The notes under the pieces are model-generated. The model made no database searches. It had not been told where the DNA came from and worked only from the letters and a program-made list of their open reading frames with translations. 64,000 nt of DNA from Phytomonospora endophytica (GTDB lineage: Bacteria; Actinomycetota; Actinomycetes; Mycobacteriales; Micromonosporaceae), in NCBI RefSeq assembly GCF_014202425.1, contig NZ_JACHGT010000005.1:248001-312000 (forward strand). Direction: 5' to 3'. Positions 1-8,215 of the stretch are shown piece after piece; the first letter of the stretch is position 1; every line of letters begins with the position of its first letter. The position numbers and the translations under genes are program-made.

Positions 1-27
1 AGGATCGAAATAGGAAGGCAGGAGCAG

Positions 28-918
28 GTGGCCGCGAGCCCATCGTCCGCAGCTTCCCGGCGAGTCAGCCGGCTGATCGGTCTCAGCGTCGTCGGCGCGG
101 TCCTCACCACGGTCCTGGCGGGCTGCTCGGTCGAGGACGCCTTCTACTTCGGCTGGCCACGTACGAAGCCGAGTCCGCAGTCGGAGCAGATGTTCGACAT
201 GTGGATCTACTCGGCGATCGCCGCCCTCGCGGTCGGCGTCTTCGTGTGGGGTCTCATCTTCTGGTGCGTCATCCGCTACCGGAAGAAGGGCGAGGACCTT
301 CCCCCGCAGACCCGCTACAACCTCCCGATGGAGCTGTTGTTCACGGTCACGCCGTTCATCGTCATCGCGGTCCTCTTCTACTACACCGCGATCATCCAGA
401 GCAACGTCACCAAGGTCGACGAGAACCCCGACCAGACCATTCAGGTCACGGCGTTCAAGTGGAACTGGCAGTTCCAGTACCCCTCGACCGGCTCCGACCC
501 GAACGCCAACGACGTCGACGACGTCAAGACCACCGGTGACAGCAACGTCATCCCGATCCTCGTGGTCCCGACCGGCCAGAACATCCGCTTCCTTGAGGAC
601 AGCCAGGACGTCATCCACTCCTTCTGGGTGCCCGACCTGCTCTTCAAGCGCGACGTCATCCCCGGTGTGACCAACCAGTTCCAGGTCACCATCAACGAGC
701 CGGGTGCCTACGTCGGCCGCTGCGCCGAACTGTGCGGGACGTACCACTCGATGATGAACTTCGAGGTCCGCGCGGTTCCGCTCGCCGACTACAACACCTA
801 CCTCCAGCTGCGCGTCGAGGGCGCGACCACGCAGGACGCGCTGTCCGCGATCGGTCAGGAGCCCTACGCCGTCACCACCAAGCCGTTCGACACAGACCGC
901 CAGGCCGAGCAGGGCTAA
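28..918 (+). CDS. ctaC: Cytochrome c oxidase subunit II (CuA subunit, lipoprotein)
   Basis: Subunit II of the aa3-type terminal oxidase, which takes electrons through its binuclear CuA centre and passes them to subunit I. The 296-residue product starts at a GTG preceded by an AGGAAGGCAGGAG ribosome site. Residues 17-33 are hydrophobic and end in a LAGC lipobox, so it is probably lipid-anchored. Two membrane helices follow (about 60-82 and 102-122), then an outer beta domain. The CuA ligands are all present: H197, C232, E234, C236, H240 and M243 (CAELCGTYHSMM). ctaF follows after 13 bases. The catalytic subunit gene ctaD is not in the window and may lie upstream. Confidence 0.97.
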   Translation: MAASPSSAASRRVSRLIGLSVVGAVLTTVLAGCSVEDAFYFGWPRTKPSPQSEQMFDMWIYSAIAALAVGVFVWGLIFWCVIRYRKKGEDLPPQTRYNLPMELLFTVTPFIVIAVLFYYTAIIQSNVTKVDENPDQTIQVTAFKWNWQFQYPSTGSDPNANDVDDVKTTGDSNVIPILVVPTGQNIRFLEDSQDVIHSFWVPDLLFKRDVIPGVTNQFQVTINEPGAYVGRCAELCGTYHSMMNFEVRAVPLADYNTYLQLRVEGATTQDALSAIGQEPYAVTTKPFDTDRQAEQG

Positions 919-931
919 GGGAGTCGTCGAG

Positions 932-1357
932 ATGAAAACCGAAGCGAACATCTTCCACGTCATCTGGGTGACCCTGCTGGTCTTCGCCGGCGGCTACATC
1001 TGGTGGGCGAAGGTCGAGGACGGGAAGATCGAATGGGTCGGCACCGTCGCCCTGATCCTCTCGGCCTGCCTGATCGCGATGTGCGGCCTGTACTTCTCCT
1101 TCGTGGCCCGGCGCATCGACCCGCGGCCCGAGGACCGCGCCGACGGCGAGATGGCCGACGGCGCCGGTGAGGTCGGCTTCTTCAGCCCGGGCAGCTACTG
1201 GCCCTTCGGCATCGCGCTCACCGCGACGATCGCCGGTGTCGGCGTCGTCTTCTGGTACCCCTGGCTGATCGCGGTCGGTCTCATCTCGGTGCTGGTGACC
1301 GTCGGCGGGCTGCTCTTCGAGTACTACACCGGTACCCGCCGACTCGGTCCCGAATAG
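932..1357 (+). CDS. ctaF: Cytochrome c oxidase subunit IV, actinobacterial type
   Basis: Small integral-membrane subunit of the actinobacterial aa3 oxidase, needed for assembly or stability of the supercomplex rather than catalysis. The 141-residue product has four hydrophobic helices in two pairs (about 7-25, 35-55, 85-103, 107-127) and a charged loop containing the family-typical GSYWPF segment. It lies 13 bases after ctaC with a GGAG site before the ATG, so the two are co-transcribed. Length and topology match CtaF of Mycobacterium and Streptomyces. Confidence 0.94.
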   Translation: MKTEANIFHVIWVTLLVFAGGYIWWAKVEDGKIEWVGTVALILSACLIAMCGLYFSFVARRIDPRPEDRADGEMADGAGEVGFFSPGSYWPFGIALTATIAGVGVVFWYPWLIAVGLISVLVTVGGLLFEYYTGTRRLGPE

Positions 1358-1378
1358 CCGACGGACCCCTCCACCCCG

Positions 1379-2242
1379 ATGTCCCCCCTCGCTATCGGGC
1401 TGGTCGTGTGCGCGGCGATCGCACACGCCAGTTGGAACCTGTACGCGAAGCGAGCCTCCACGGGAGGCCCCGTCTTCGTCTGGCTGGCGTGCGCAGCTTC
1501 GACCGTTCTCTACTTCCCGGTCGTCGCCGGCGTCGCGCTCGCGGTCAAACCCGACTGGAGCCTCAAGCTCCTGCTCGGAGTAGGTGTCAGCGGCCTTTTA
1601 CATCTCAGCTACATCCTGTTCTTGCAGCGCGGGTACGCCAAGGGAGATCTCTCCGTGGTGTACCCGCTCGCACGTGGGACGGGACCCCTGCTGTCGGTCA
1701 TCGTGGCCGTGGTGTTCCTCCAGGAACGCCCGAGCGTCATCGCGCTGCTCGGCACCGGCGTCGTGGTCTGCGGGATCCTGGTCATCGGCCTGGGCAGCGC
1801 CGGCGGCGAGCGGATGACGGCCATGACGGGCGTCCTCTACGGTGTCGGCAGTGGTGTGATGATCGCCGCCTACACCGTCTGGGACAGCTACGCCGTCAGC
1901 CAGCTGGCCATCATCCCGCTCATCATGCAGTGGGGTACCGGCCTGACGCGCACCCTCGCGCTGGCGCCCTACGCGCTGCCCCGCATCAACGAGATACGCA
2001 AGGTCTGGCGCGAGCACCGCAAGCCGGTCTTCGTCGTCGGGATCCTCGAACCCCTCGCCTACCTGCTGGTTCTCTTCGCGTTCAAGTACGCGCCGGTGAC
2101 GGTCGTGGCGCCTTCGCGGGAGCTGTCCATCGTGGTCGGCGCGCTGTTCGGGTGGCTGCTGCTCGGGGAATCCCAGGCCGTGCGAAGAATCGCCGGTGCG
2201 CTCATCGTTCTGGGCGGCATCGTCGCGCTCGCGGCCACGTAG
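1379..2242 (+). CDS. EamA/DMT-family transporter
   Basis: A 287-residue inner-membrane protein of the drug/metabolite transporter superfamily. It shows ten hydrophobic helices arranged as two EamA repeats of about 140 residues, each ending in a family-typical segment (VVVFLQERP in the first half, LLLGESQ in the second). The substrate cannot be told from sequence. It starts 21 bases after ctaF on the same strand, but no good Shine-Dalgarno is visible before the ATG, so expression may depend on read-through or another start. It has no obvious link to respiration. Confidence 0.88.
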   Translation: MSPLAIGLVVCAAIAHASWNLYAKRASTGGPVFVWLACAASTVLYFPVVAGVALAVKPDWSLKLLLGVGVSGLLHLSYILFLQRGYAKGDLSVVYPLARGTGPLLSVIVAVVFLQERPSVIALLGTGVVVCGILVIGLGSAGGERMTAMTGVLYGVGSGVMIAAYTVWDSYAVSQLAIIPLIMQWGTGLTRTLALAPYALPRINEIRKVWREHRKPVFVVGILEPLAYLLVLFAFKYAPVTVVAPSRELSIVVGALFGWLLLGESQAVRRIAGALIVLGGIVALAAT

Positions 2243-2310
2243 CTTGGAAGGGCTAGGATCCGCGGGCGGATCGCTCACGGCGACCGCCTGAGACCTTTGG
2301 AAGGACCGAG

Positions 2311-2994
2311 GTGACCTACCCCCCTCAGCCGGGTCAGCCCTACGACCCGGCGCAGCAGCCCGCCCAGCCCGACCCGTACGGGCAGCCCGCTCCCGACCCG
2401 TACGCGCAGCCCGCTCCGGACCCCTATGCCCAGCAGGCTCCGCAGTACCCGCCCCAGCAGCCCGACGCCTACGGTCACACCTCCGGTGCGCCCTACGGCC
2501 AGCCCGCCGGGGACCCCTACGCCCAGCAGCCCCCGACCCAGGGCTTCCAGCTCCCGGGCCAGCCCATGTACGGCGCCCCGGCGCCGCAGAAGTCGAAGGT
2601 CGGCCTGTTCGCCGCCATCGGCGGCGGTGCCCTGCTCGTCGTGATCCTGCTCGTCGTCATGATCGTCGCGCTCAGCGGCGGCGGGCCCGGCGACACGGTC
2701 AACTCCTACCTGGAAGCGGCCAAGGACGCCGACTTCACCGAGGTGAACTCCTACGTCTGCTCGATCGACAGCGACACCTACATGGATCCCGCCGACTTCA
2801 CCGACGACGCCGAGCTGACCGAGTGGAAGGACGCCGTCGCCGACATGGAGTGGGAGATCCTGACCGAGTCCGAGGTCGGCGACAGCGCCTCGGTGACGGT
2901 GCGGATCACCAGCTCCTCGGCCCTGCTCGCCGGGGACGCCGAGTTCAAGCTGGAGAAGATGGACGGCGACTGGAAGATCTGCAGCGGCGGCTGA
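2311..2994 (+). CDS. Membrane-anchored protein with Pro/Gln/Tyr-rich N-terminus (DUF4878-like)
   Basis: A 227-residue protein starting at GTG after a GGAAGGACCGAG ribosome site. Residues 1-95 are a low-complexity cytoplasmic tail of repeating PDPYAQPA-type units rich in Pro, Gln, Tyr and Ala. One membrane helix follows (about 103-124), then a compact outer domain of about 100 residues opening with GDTVNSYLEAAKDADF and ending WKICSG. That domain resembles DUF4878/lumazine-binding-like folds with two conserved cysteines. The next gene encodes a shorter paralogue. The function is unknown; the tail could bind proline-recognising partners, which is inference only. Confidence 0.8.
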   Translation: MTYPPQPGQPYDPAQQPAQPDPYGQPAPDPYAQPAPDPYAQQAPQYPPQQPDAYGHTSGAPYGQPAGDPYAQQPPTQGFQLPGQPMYGAPAPQKSKVGLFAAIGGGALLVVILLVVMIVALSGGGPGDTVNSYLEAAKDADFTEVNSYVCSIDSDTYMDPADFTDDAELTEWKDAVADMEWEILTESEVGDSASVTVRITSSSALLAGDAEFKLEKMDGDWKICSGG

Positions 2995-3047
2995 GCCCCG
3001 CGAACACGAGGCTATGGTGTTCCGGCAGCCGACCTGAGAGGACCGTC

Positions 3048-3521
3048 GTGACCGACCACCCGGATGAGACCGTGCCGGACACAGAACCGGCGGAGGTACC
3101 CGAAGACGGGCCCGAGGCCCCCACGGGCCGCAAAGGGGCGTTCATCGGGCTGGCGGTGGTGGCGGCGGTCGTCGCCCTCGGCGTCGCCGCGCTGGTCTTC
3201 TTCGTGCTCGACGCCGACGGTCCCTCCGACGTCGTCGACGACTACTTCCAGGCCCTCAAGGACGCCGACCTCGAAGGCGCCCGCGGGTACATGTGCGAGG
3301 CCGAGCGTGGCTCGCCGAGTCCCGACGACGCCGAGGCGCAGGCCGCCCTCGCCGGGCTGGTCGCCGACTTCGAGTGGGAGGTCGTCGACGAGAAGATCAA
3401 CGACGCCGAGACCGAGGCGACGGTGACCGTCGAGATCGGCGGTCTGGGCGAGGCGGCGCAGGACACCGTCCGGCTGGTCGCCGAGTCCGGCGACTGGAAG
3501 GTCTGCGGCAACACGCCGTGA
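3048..3521 (+). CDS. Membrane-anchored DUF4878-like protein, paralogue of the preceding gene
   Basis: A 157-residue protein read from a GTG with GAGAGGACC upstream. It has a short acidic Pro/Glu-rich tail (1-27), one membrane helix (about 30-52) and an outer domain starting SDVVDDYFQALKDADLEGA and ending WKVCGN. The same order, spacing and two cysteines occur in the gene just upstream, so the pair is probably a local duplication in which this copy lacks the tyrosine-rich repeats. The reading frame stays open upstream of the chosen start, but the residues there are not protein-like and overlap the previous gene. Function unknown. Confidence 0.78.
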   Translation: MTDHPDETVPDTEPAEVPEDGPEAPTGRKGAFIGLAVVAAVVALGVAALVFFVLDADGPSDVVDDYFQALKDADLEGARGYMCEAERGSPSPDDAEAQAALAGLVADFEWEVVDEKINDAETEATVTVEIGGLGEAAQDTVRLVAESGDWKVCGNTP

Positions 3522-3561
3522 CGCGCGACGGCCGGTCAGAGCTGCTGACCGGCCGGTGGCG

Positions 3562-3846
3562 TCACTCGGCGTCGAAGCCGATCGCGAAGGTCTCTTCGAG
3601 ATCGTGCTTGGAGTAGGCGCGGAAGGCGATGTGGGTGTCGGTGTCGGCGACGCCCTCGACCTTGCTGATCCCGCCGGCGATGACCTCGGCGATCTGCTCG
3701 AACTCCCGCACCCGCACCATCGCGATGAGGTCGACGTGCCCGGCGGTGGAGTAGACCTCGCTGACGCCGGGCAGCTCGGCGAGCTTCTGGGCCACCTCGG
3801 GGATGGCGTCGGTGGCGCAGTCGATGAGGACGATCGCGGTGATCAC
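3562..3846 (-). CDS. Stand-alone Lrp/AsnC ligand-binding (RAM) domain protein
   Basis: A 94-residue protein consisting only of the alpha/beta RAM domain of the Lrp/AsnC family, which binds amino acids or similar small ligands and oligomerises. The N-terminal helix-turn-helix is absent, so it cannot act as a normal DNA-binding Lrp protein. The GTG start overlaps the stop of the upstream nucleotidyltransferase gene by four bases, indicating translational coupling. Stand-alone RAM proteins near respiratory genes occur in other actinobacteria; the ligand is unknown. Confidence 0.88.
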   Translation of the reverse strand: MITAIVLIDCATDAIPEVAQKLAELPGVSEVYSTAGHVDLIAMVRVREFEQIAEVIAGGISKVEGVADTDTHIAFRAYSKHDLEETFAIGFDAE

Positions 3847-4508
3847 AGCTTTGCTCCTTCGATCGAGGCCGCGTGCCGGTCGGCGGCGGCCAGCCGCTGC
3901 GGGGTGCCGCAGTCGATGAACACTCCATCATGGGTGACCGGCCGCAGCGCGCCGTTCCGTTCGGCCGGGCGCCACACCGTGCGCACCAGCTCGCTCGGTT
4001 CGGGCGCGAGGTCCTTCACCAGGTTCCAGGGCAGCAGGGACGCCCCGGCGAACGCGTGGCCGCTGAACAGGTGCGGTTCTTCGGGGGCGACGACCCCCAG
4101 CAGCCGTACCTCCCGGCGATCCCAGCCGTCGAGGAGGCGCCGGTAGGGTTCGGCGCCGCCGTCGAGGTAGGCGTCGGCGTTGCAGACGAGCACGTCGCGC
4201 CCGCCGATCCAGTCCTTGAGCCGCGCCACCCCGCCGGAGGTGCCCAGCGGGGGCGGGTCCTCGACGGAGAGCCGGGCGCGGTCGCCGACGGCGGCGACGA
4301 TCTGGTCGGCGAGATGGCAGGCGTTGACCGCGACCAGGTCCGGACCGGCGAAGCCGAGCGCGGCCAGTCTCGCGAAGGTGCGGTCGAGCAGGGAGACCCC
4401 GCCGACCTTCAGCAGCGGTTTGGGCGTGTGCAGGGTCACCGGACGCAGGCGCCGACCCTCACCGGCGGCGAGGACGACGGCGCACAAGCGCTCCGGTGCA
4501 CTAGTCAC
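3843..4508 (-). CDS. Sugar-phosphate nucleotidyltransferase (NTP-transferase fold)
   Basis: A 221-residue GT-A-like nucleotidyltransferase. The nucleotide-binding loop LAAGEGRRLRP is followed by TPKPLLKVGG, the signature of glucose-1-phosphate thymidylyltransferase and MurU/HddC-type enzymes. A VCNADAYLDGG segment supplies the metal-binding Asp region. It lacks the C-terminal left-handed helix found in bifunctional members and is about as long as MurU-like single-domain enzymes. The GTG start overlaps the Nudix gene by eight bases and its stop overlaps the RAM gene by four, so the three form one translationally coupled unit. The sugar substrate is not evident. Confidence 0.85.
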   Translation of the reverse strand: MTSAPERLCAVVLAAGEGRRLRPVTLHTPKPLLKVGGVSLLDRTFARLAALGFAGPDLVAVNACHLADQIVAAVGDRARLSVEDPPPLGTSGGVARLKDWIGGRDVLVCNADAYLDGGAEPYRRLLDGWDRREVRLLGVVAPEEPHLFSGHAFAGASLLPWNLVKDLAPEPSELVRTVWRPAERNGALRPVTHDGVFIDCGTPQRLAAADRHAASIEGAKL

Positions 4509-5034
4509 TGACGGGCTCCCCGAGGCTCTCGGCGTAGGGCCCGATCCCGTAGTGCGACAACAGCTTCGCGCTGGCCGGGGTCAGCGGCGGCAGATTCGCC
4601 AGGTCGTGCCACTCGATGTCGAGAACCTCGGCGCCGTCGATGGTCAGCTCGGTGGTGTCCGGGTCGACGTTCGCGGTGAACACGACGTCCACCCAGCGGC
4701 CGCTGGTGTGCACCACCGCGTTCGGCGACGCCGGCACCAGCTCGGTACCGCCCGCCAAACGCACGCCGGTCTCCTCGGCGAGTTCCCGCACGGCCGCGTC
4801 GATCGGGTACTCGCCCCGGTCGATCAGGCCCGCGGGCAGGCCCCATCCGTGGCCGGGGGGCTGGCGCAGCAGGAGCAGGCGGGAGCCGTCGTGGTCGTGC
4901 AGCAGGATCACCGCGCCGAGGATGTACTTGGGGGAGATGCGCCTGGCCAGGAAGCGCTGCATGCGCCGCGGCAGCCGGTAGAAGACGCGGTAGACGGTGC
5001 CGCGCAGAAGCCCGGCCCGACGACGATTCACCAT
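4501..5034 (-). CDS. Nudix hydrolase
   Basis: A 177-residue Nudix-fold pyrophosphohydrolase. The complete Nudix box GX5EX7REUXEEXGU is present, from GLIDRGE through RELAEETGV, so metal binding and catalysis should be intact. A basic N-terminal stretch (about 1-35) precedes the domain, as in many actinobacterial homologues. It is the first gene of a three-gene coupled unit with a nucleotidyltransferase and a RAM-domain protein. A nucleotide-sugar or nucleotide substrate is plausible but cannot be specified. Confidence 0.9.
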   Translation of the reverse strand: MVNRRRAGLLRGTVYRVFYRLPRRMQRFLARRISPKYILGAVILLHDHDGSRLLLLRQPPGHGWGLPAGLIDRGEYPIDAAVRELAEETGVRLAGGTELVPASPNAVVHTSGRWVDVVFTANVDPDTTELTIDGAEVLDIEWHDLANLPPLTPASAKLLSHYGIGPYAESLGEPVSD

Positions 5035-5066
5035 GACGCGTTACCTTACGCAGCGCCCGCCGCGGC

Positions 5067-6122
5067 TCAGGCGCCCGCCACCTCGACCCAGCGGGCGAGG
5101 GTGCGTTCGGTGTCGCCGGAGTCGATGGCGTGCGCCGCCCGGACCAGGCCCCGGCGCAACGCGCCCGGCAGGTCGGCGGCCCAGTCGTCGTCGGTGGAGT
5201 GCAGTCCCTCGTGCGCGGCGAAGGCGGCGGCGGCGTTGAGCACGACGGCGTCGCGGACCGGGCCGGTCCGCCCGGCGAGCAGTTCGTGCGTGACCTTCAT
5301 GTTGAAGGCCGCGTCGTCCCCGCGCAGGGCCACCGGCTCCACGCGCGGCAGGCCCAGGTCGACGGCGTCGATGACGCTGAAGGTCACCTCACCGCGATGG
5401 GCGAGCCAGACCTGCGTCGGCGAGGTCGTGGTGAACTCGTCGAGACCGTCGACACCACGCAGGACGAGGGCCGTCCCGCCACGGCGGGCGATGACGCCGG
5501 CCATCACGGGGGCCATCGTCTCGTCGGCGCAGCCGATCGCGCCGACCTTCGGGCGCGCCGGGTTGGTCAGCGGGCCGAGGAAGTTGAAGAAGGTCGGGAT
5601 GCCCAGCTCCCGGCGGGTCGCGGCGGCGTGCCGCATCCCGGCGTGGAAACGCGCGGCGAAGCAGAAACCGATCCCGGCCTCGCGCACACAGCGCACGACC
5701 GCCTCGGGGGACAGGTCGAGCGGGACGCCGAGCGCCTCGATCAGGTCGGCCGAACCGCACTTCGACGACGCGGCCCGGTTGCCGTGCTTGACGACGGGGA
5801 CACCGCCCCCGGCGACCACGAGCGCCGCCATCGTCGAGATGTTGACGGTGTGCGCCTGGTCTCCGCCCGTGCCGACGATGTCGGCGGCGACCGGAAGCTC
5901 ACCGGGAAGCTGCACGGCGTGCGCGACCATGGCCTCGACCAGGCCGGCGACCTCCTCCGGTGTCACCCCCTTCGCCCGCAGCGCCACGGCGAAGCCCGCC
6001 ACCTGCGCGGGGGTGGCCTCACCGGCCATGATCTCGCCCATCGCCCACGCCGTGTCCTCGGCGGACAGGTGCGTGCCGGACAGCACGGTGGACAGGAGGT
6101 GCGGCCAGGTACGCGCGCCCAT
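5067..6122 (-). CDS. trpD: Anthranilate phosphoribosyltransferase
   Basis: Catalyses transfer of phosphoribose from PRPP to anthranilate, the second step of tryptophan synthesis after chorismate. The 351-residue length is close to the usual 340-350. The PRPP loop [14 protein letters not shown], the [15 protein letters not shown] segment and the anthranilate-site region are all present. It is not with other trp genes; it sits between the oxidase gene blocks on the opposite strand, a location seen in several actinobacteria. The receiver-like gene lies just upstream on the same strand (15 bases apart). Confidence 0.96.
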   Translation of the reverse strand: MGARTWPHLLSTVLSGTHLSAEDTAWAMGEIMAGEATPAQVAGFAVALRAKGVTPEEVAGLVEAMVAHAVQLPGELPVAADIVGTGGDQAHTVNISTMAALVVAGGGVPVVKHGNRAASSKCGSADLIEALGVPLDLSPEAVVRCVREAGIGFCFAARFHAGMRHAAATRRELGIPTFFNFLGPLTNPARPKVGAIGCADETMAPVMAGVIARRGGTALVLRGVDGLDEFTTTSPTQVWLAHRGEVTFSVIDAVDLGLPRVEPVALRGDDAAFNMKVTHELLAGRTGPVRDAVVLNAAAAFAAHEGLHSTDDDWAADLPGALRRGLVRAAHAIDSGDTERTLARWVEVAGA

Positions 6123-6137
6123 GATGGGCCTCCGGGT

Positions 6138-6542
6138 CTATCGGGAGTTGGCGGGGGAACGGCGCTTCTTGAGCAGGGCCACGACCGACTCGGCGGTGGT
6201 CACCGGGTCGAGCGGGTGCGTGAGGGTGGCGTCGGCACGCGACCAGGCGCCCAGCCACTCGTCGGCGGAACGGGCCAGCACGACGCAGGAGGTCGGCGGG
6301 TCTTCGAGCTCGTCGCGCAGCTGACGGGCGACACCGAGACCACCGGCGGGCTGGGCCTCACCGTCGAGGAGCATGAGATCGACCTCATAGTCGTCGATGA
6401 CCCGCACGGTCTCGGCGTAGTCGGCCGACTCGACGTACTCAATGTGGACGTCGGCGGCGGGGTTGTCGCCGATGGCCGAGCGCATTGCCTTGCGCACCGC
6501 CGGGTTGTGGCTGTACAGAAGGACGGTGTACTCGGTGCTCAT
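6138..6542 (-). CDS. Orphan receiver-like domain protein
   Basis: A 134-residue single-domain protein with the alternating pattern of a CheY-like receiver and no output domain. The ATG at 6542 is preferred because GGAG lies just upstream; a longer frame to 6605 begins with non-protein-like Pro/Arg/Gly residues. The phosphoacceptor-type Asp survives in LMLLDGE. The acidic pair that should close strand 1 is replaced (LLYSHN) and the usual Lys-Pro is His-Pro (THPLDP), so normal aspartyl phosphorylation is doubtful. It precedes trpD and is divergent from ctaE. Confidence 0.8.
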   Translation of the reverse strand: MSTEYTVLLYSHNPAVRKAMRSAIGDNPAADVHIEYVESADYAETVRVIDDYEVDLMLLDGEAQPAGGLGVARQLRDELEDPPTSCVVLARSADEWLGAWSRADATLTHPLDPVTTAESVVALLKKRRSPANSR

Positions 6543-6787
6543 GCTGACTCCGCGGTAGCTGTTCGCGCGCCCGCCGGGTGGCGGGCCCGTGCGCCGTGAC
6601 GGCACACTGCGGATCGTACTCGCCGCCCGACCGGCGTCCGGGACCCAGGAGGGAATCGGGCCGGGCGGGTCACCACCCGAACACGTATCGACCGTTGTCG
6701 CTGCTCAACAGGCATCGGACACATGAGACACGCGCGGATTACGCACCCCTCTACACAGCGTCGACGATCAACGGTAATAATGACCGC

Positions 6788-7390
6788 GTGACAGCGGCCC
6801 AAGCCACCATCGACAAGAGCCGAATCCATTCGCTGACCCGTCCCAACATGGTCAGCGTCGGCACGATCGTTTGGCTATCCAGCGAACTGATGTTCTTCGC
6901 GGCGCTCTTCGCCGCGTACTTCTCGATCCGGGCGCACGCGCCCGAGTTGTGGGAGCATCACACGGCGAACCTGAACGTCCCCTACGCGCTGGTCTTCACC
7001 ATCATCCTGGTGGCGTCCTCGGTCACCTGCCAGATGGGTGTCTTCGCCGCGGAGAAGGGCGACGTCTACGGCGTGCGCCGCTGGTTCGCCATCACCTTCG
7101 TGATGGGCCTGGTCTTCGTGCTCGGCCAGGCGAACGAGTACCGCAACCTCGTCGCCGAGGGCATGCCGCTCGACCTCGACGGATACAGCACGATGTTCTA
7201 CCTGACGACCGGCTTCCACGGCCTGCACGTGACCGGCGGTCTGATCGCGTTCATCTTCTACATGATCCGTACGACCATGGGGCGCTTCACGCCCGCCCAG
7301 GCGACCTCGGCGATCGTGGTGTCCTACTACTGGCACTTCGTCGACATCGTCTGGATCGCACTGTTCGGCATGATCTACTTCCTGAAATAA
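6788..7390 (+). CDS. ctaE: Cytochrome c oxidase subunit III
   Basis: Integral-membrane subunit III of the aa3 oxidase. From GTG 6788 the product is 200 residues with five hydrophobic helices, matching the short actinobacterial form that lacks the first two helices of seven-helix homologues. Family segments [32 protein letters not shown] and [11 protein letters not shown] are present. The frame is open further upstream, but those residues are unlike CtaE. No Shine-Dalgarno precedes the GTG; an AT-rich TAATAAT lies at 6775-6781, so a leaderless start is possible. It heads the ctaE-qcrCAB operon. Confidence 0.95.
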   Translation: MTAAQATIDKSRIHSLTRPNMVSVGTIVWLSSELMFFAALFAAYFSIRAHAPELWEHHTANLNVPYALVFTIILVASSVTCQMGVFAAEKGDVYGVRRWFAITFVMGLVFVLGQANEYRNLVAEGMPLDLDGYSTMFYLTTGFHGLHVTGGLIAFIFYMIRTTMGRFTPAQATSAIVVSYYWHFVDIVWIALFGMIYFLK

Positions 7391-7402
7391 GTGAGGATGA
7401 CC

Positions 7403-8215
7403 GTGGCTGCAGAGAGCAGACCTCGAAGCCGTCAACGCGGGCGGTTCCGTCGGCTCGGCAAGGTGGCGCGATTCATCGCGGCACTCGCCTTCGTCGGCGC
7501 CACCTACACGGCCTTCTCGCCCGGCATCTACGCCGACGAGCCCACCGACTCCGCCCTGACGCTCGACGAGCAGCGGGGTAAGGAGATCTTCGACCAGAGC
7601 TGCATCAGCTGCCACGGCCCCGACGCCCAGGGCGTCGAGGACCGCGGGCCCAGCCTGATCGGCGTCGGTTCGGCGGCCGTCGAGTTCCAGGTGAACACCG
7701 GCCGCATGCCGATGGCGCGCCAGGAGGCGCAGGCCCTGCGCAAGCCCCCGATGTTCACGCCCGAGCAGGCGGCCTTCCTGGGCGCCTACATTCAGGCCAT
7801 CGGCGGTGGACCGGAGGTCCCCGAAGACGTCGACCTGGACAACCTCGAAGGCGCCGACGTCGCCAACGGCGGCACGCTGTTCCGCGTGAACTGCTCCAGC
7901 TGCCACGCCTTCTCCACCGGTGGTGGCGCGCTGTCGTCGGGCAAGTTCGCCCCGGACCTCCACCCGGCCTCGGCCGTGGAGATCTACCAGGCGATGCTGT
8001 CGGGCCCGCAGAACATGCCGGTCTTCGCCGACAACCAGCTCACCCCTGACCAGAAGCGCGACCTGATCGCCTACATCAAGTACATCCAGGACGACCAGGC
8101 GCAGGGTGGCTGGGACCTCGGGGCCTTCGGGCCGTCGACCGAGGGCCTGGCGATCTTCCTCGTCGGAATTGTGGCGTTGGCGCTCGCCACGCTCTGGATT
8201 GCAGGGAAGTCATGA
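7403..8215 (+). CDS. qcrC: Diheme cytochrome c subunit of the bc1 complex
   Basis: The cytochrome cc subunit that replaces c1 plus a soluble cytochrome c in Actinobacteria and hands electrons directly to CtaC. The 270-residue product has an N-terminal membrane anchor (about 23-40), two heme c sites, C67-x-x-C-H71 (CISCH) and C164-x-x-C-H168 (CSSCH), and a C-terminal helix. GTG 7403 is chosen because GAGGA lies five bases before it; GTG 7391 and ATG 7397 are in-frame alternatives. It follows ctaE with almost no gap and overlaps qcrA by four bases. Confidence 0.96.
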   Translation: MAAESRPRSRQRGRFRRLGKVARFIAALAFVGATYTAFSPGIYADEPTDSALTLDEQRGKEIFDQSCISCHGPDAQGVEDRGPSLIGVGSAAVEFQVNTGRMPMARQEAQALRKPPMFTPEQAAFLGAYIQAIGGGPEVPEDVDLDNLEGADVANGGTLFRVNCSSCHAFSTGGGALSSGKFAPDLHPASAVEIYQAMLSGPQNMPVFADNQLTPDQKRDLIAYIKYIQDDQAQGGWDLGAFGPSTEGLAIFLVGIVALALATLWIAGKS

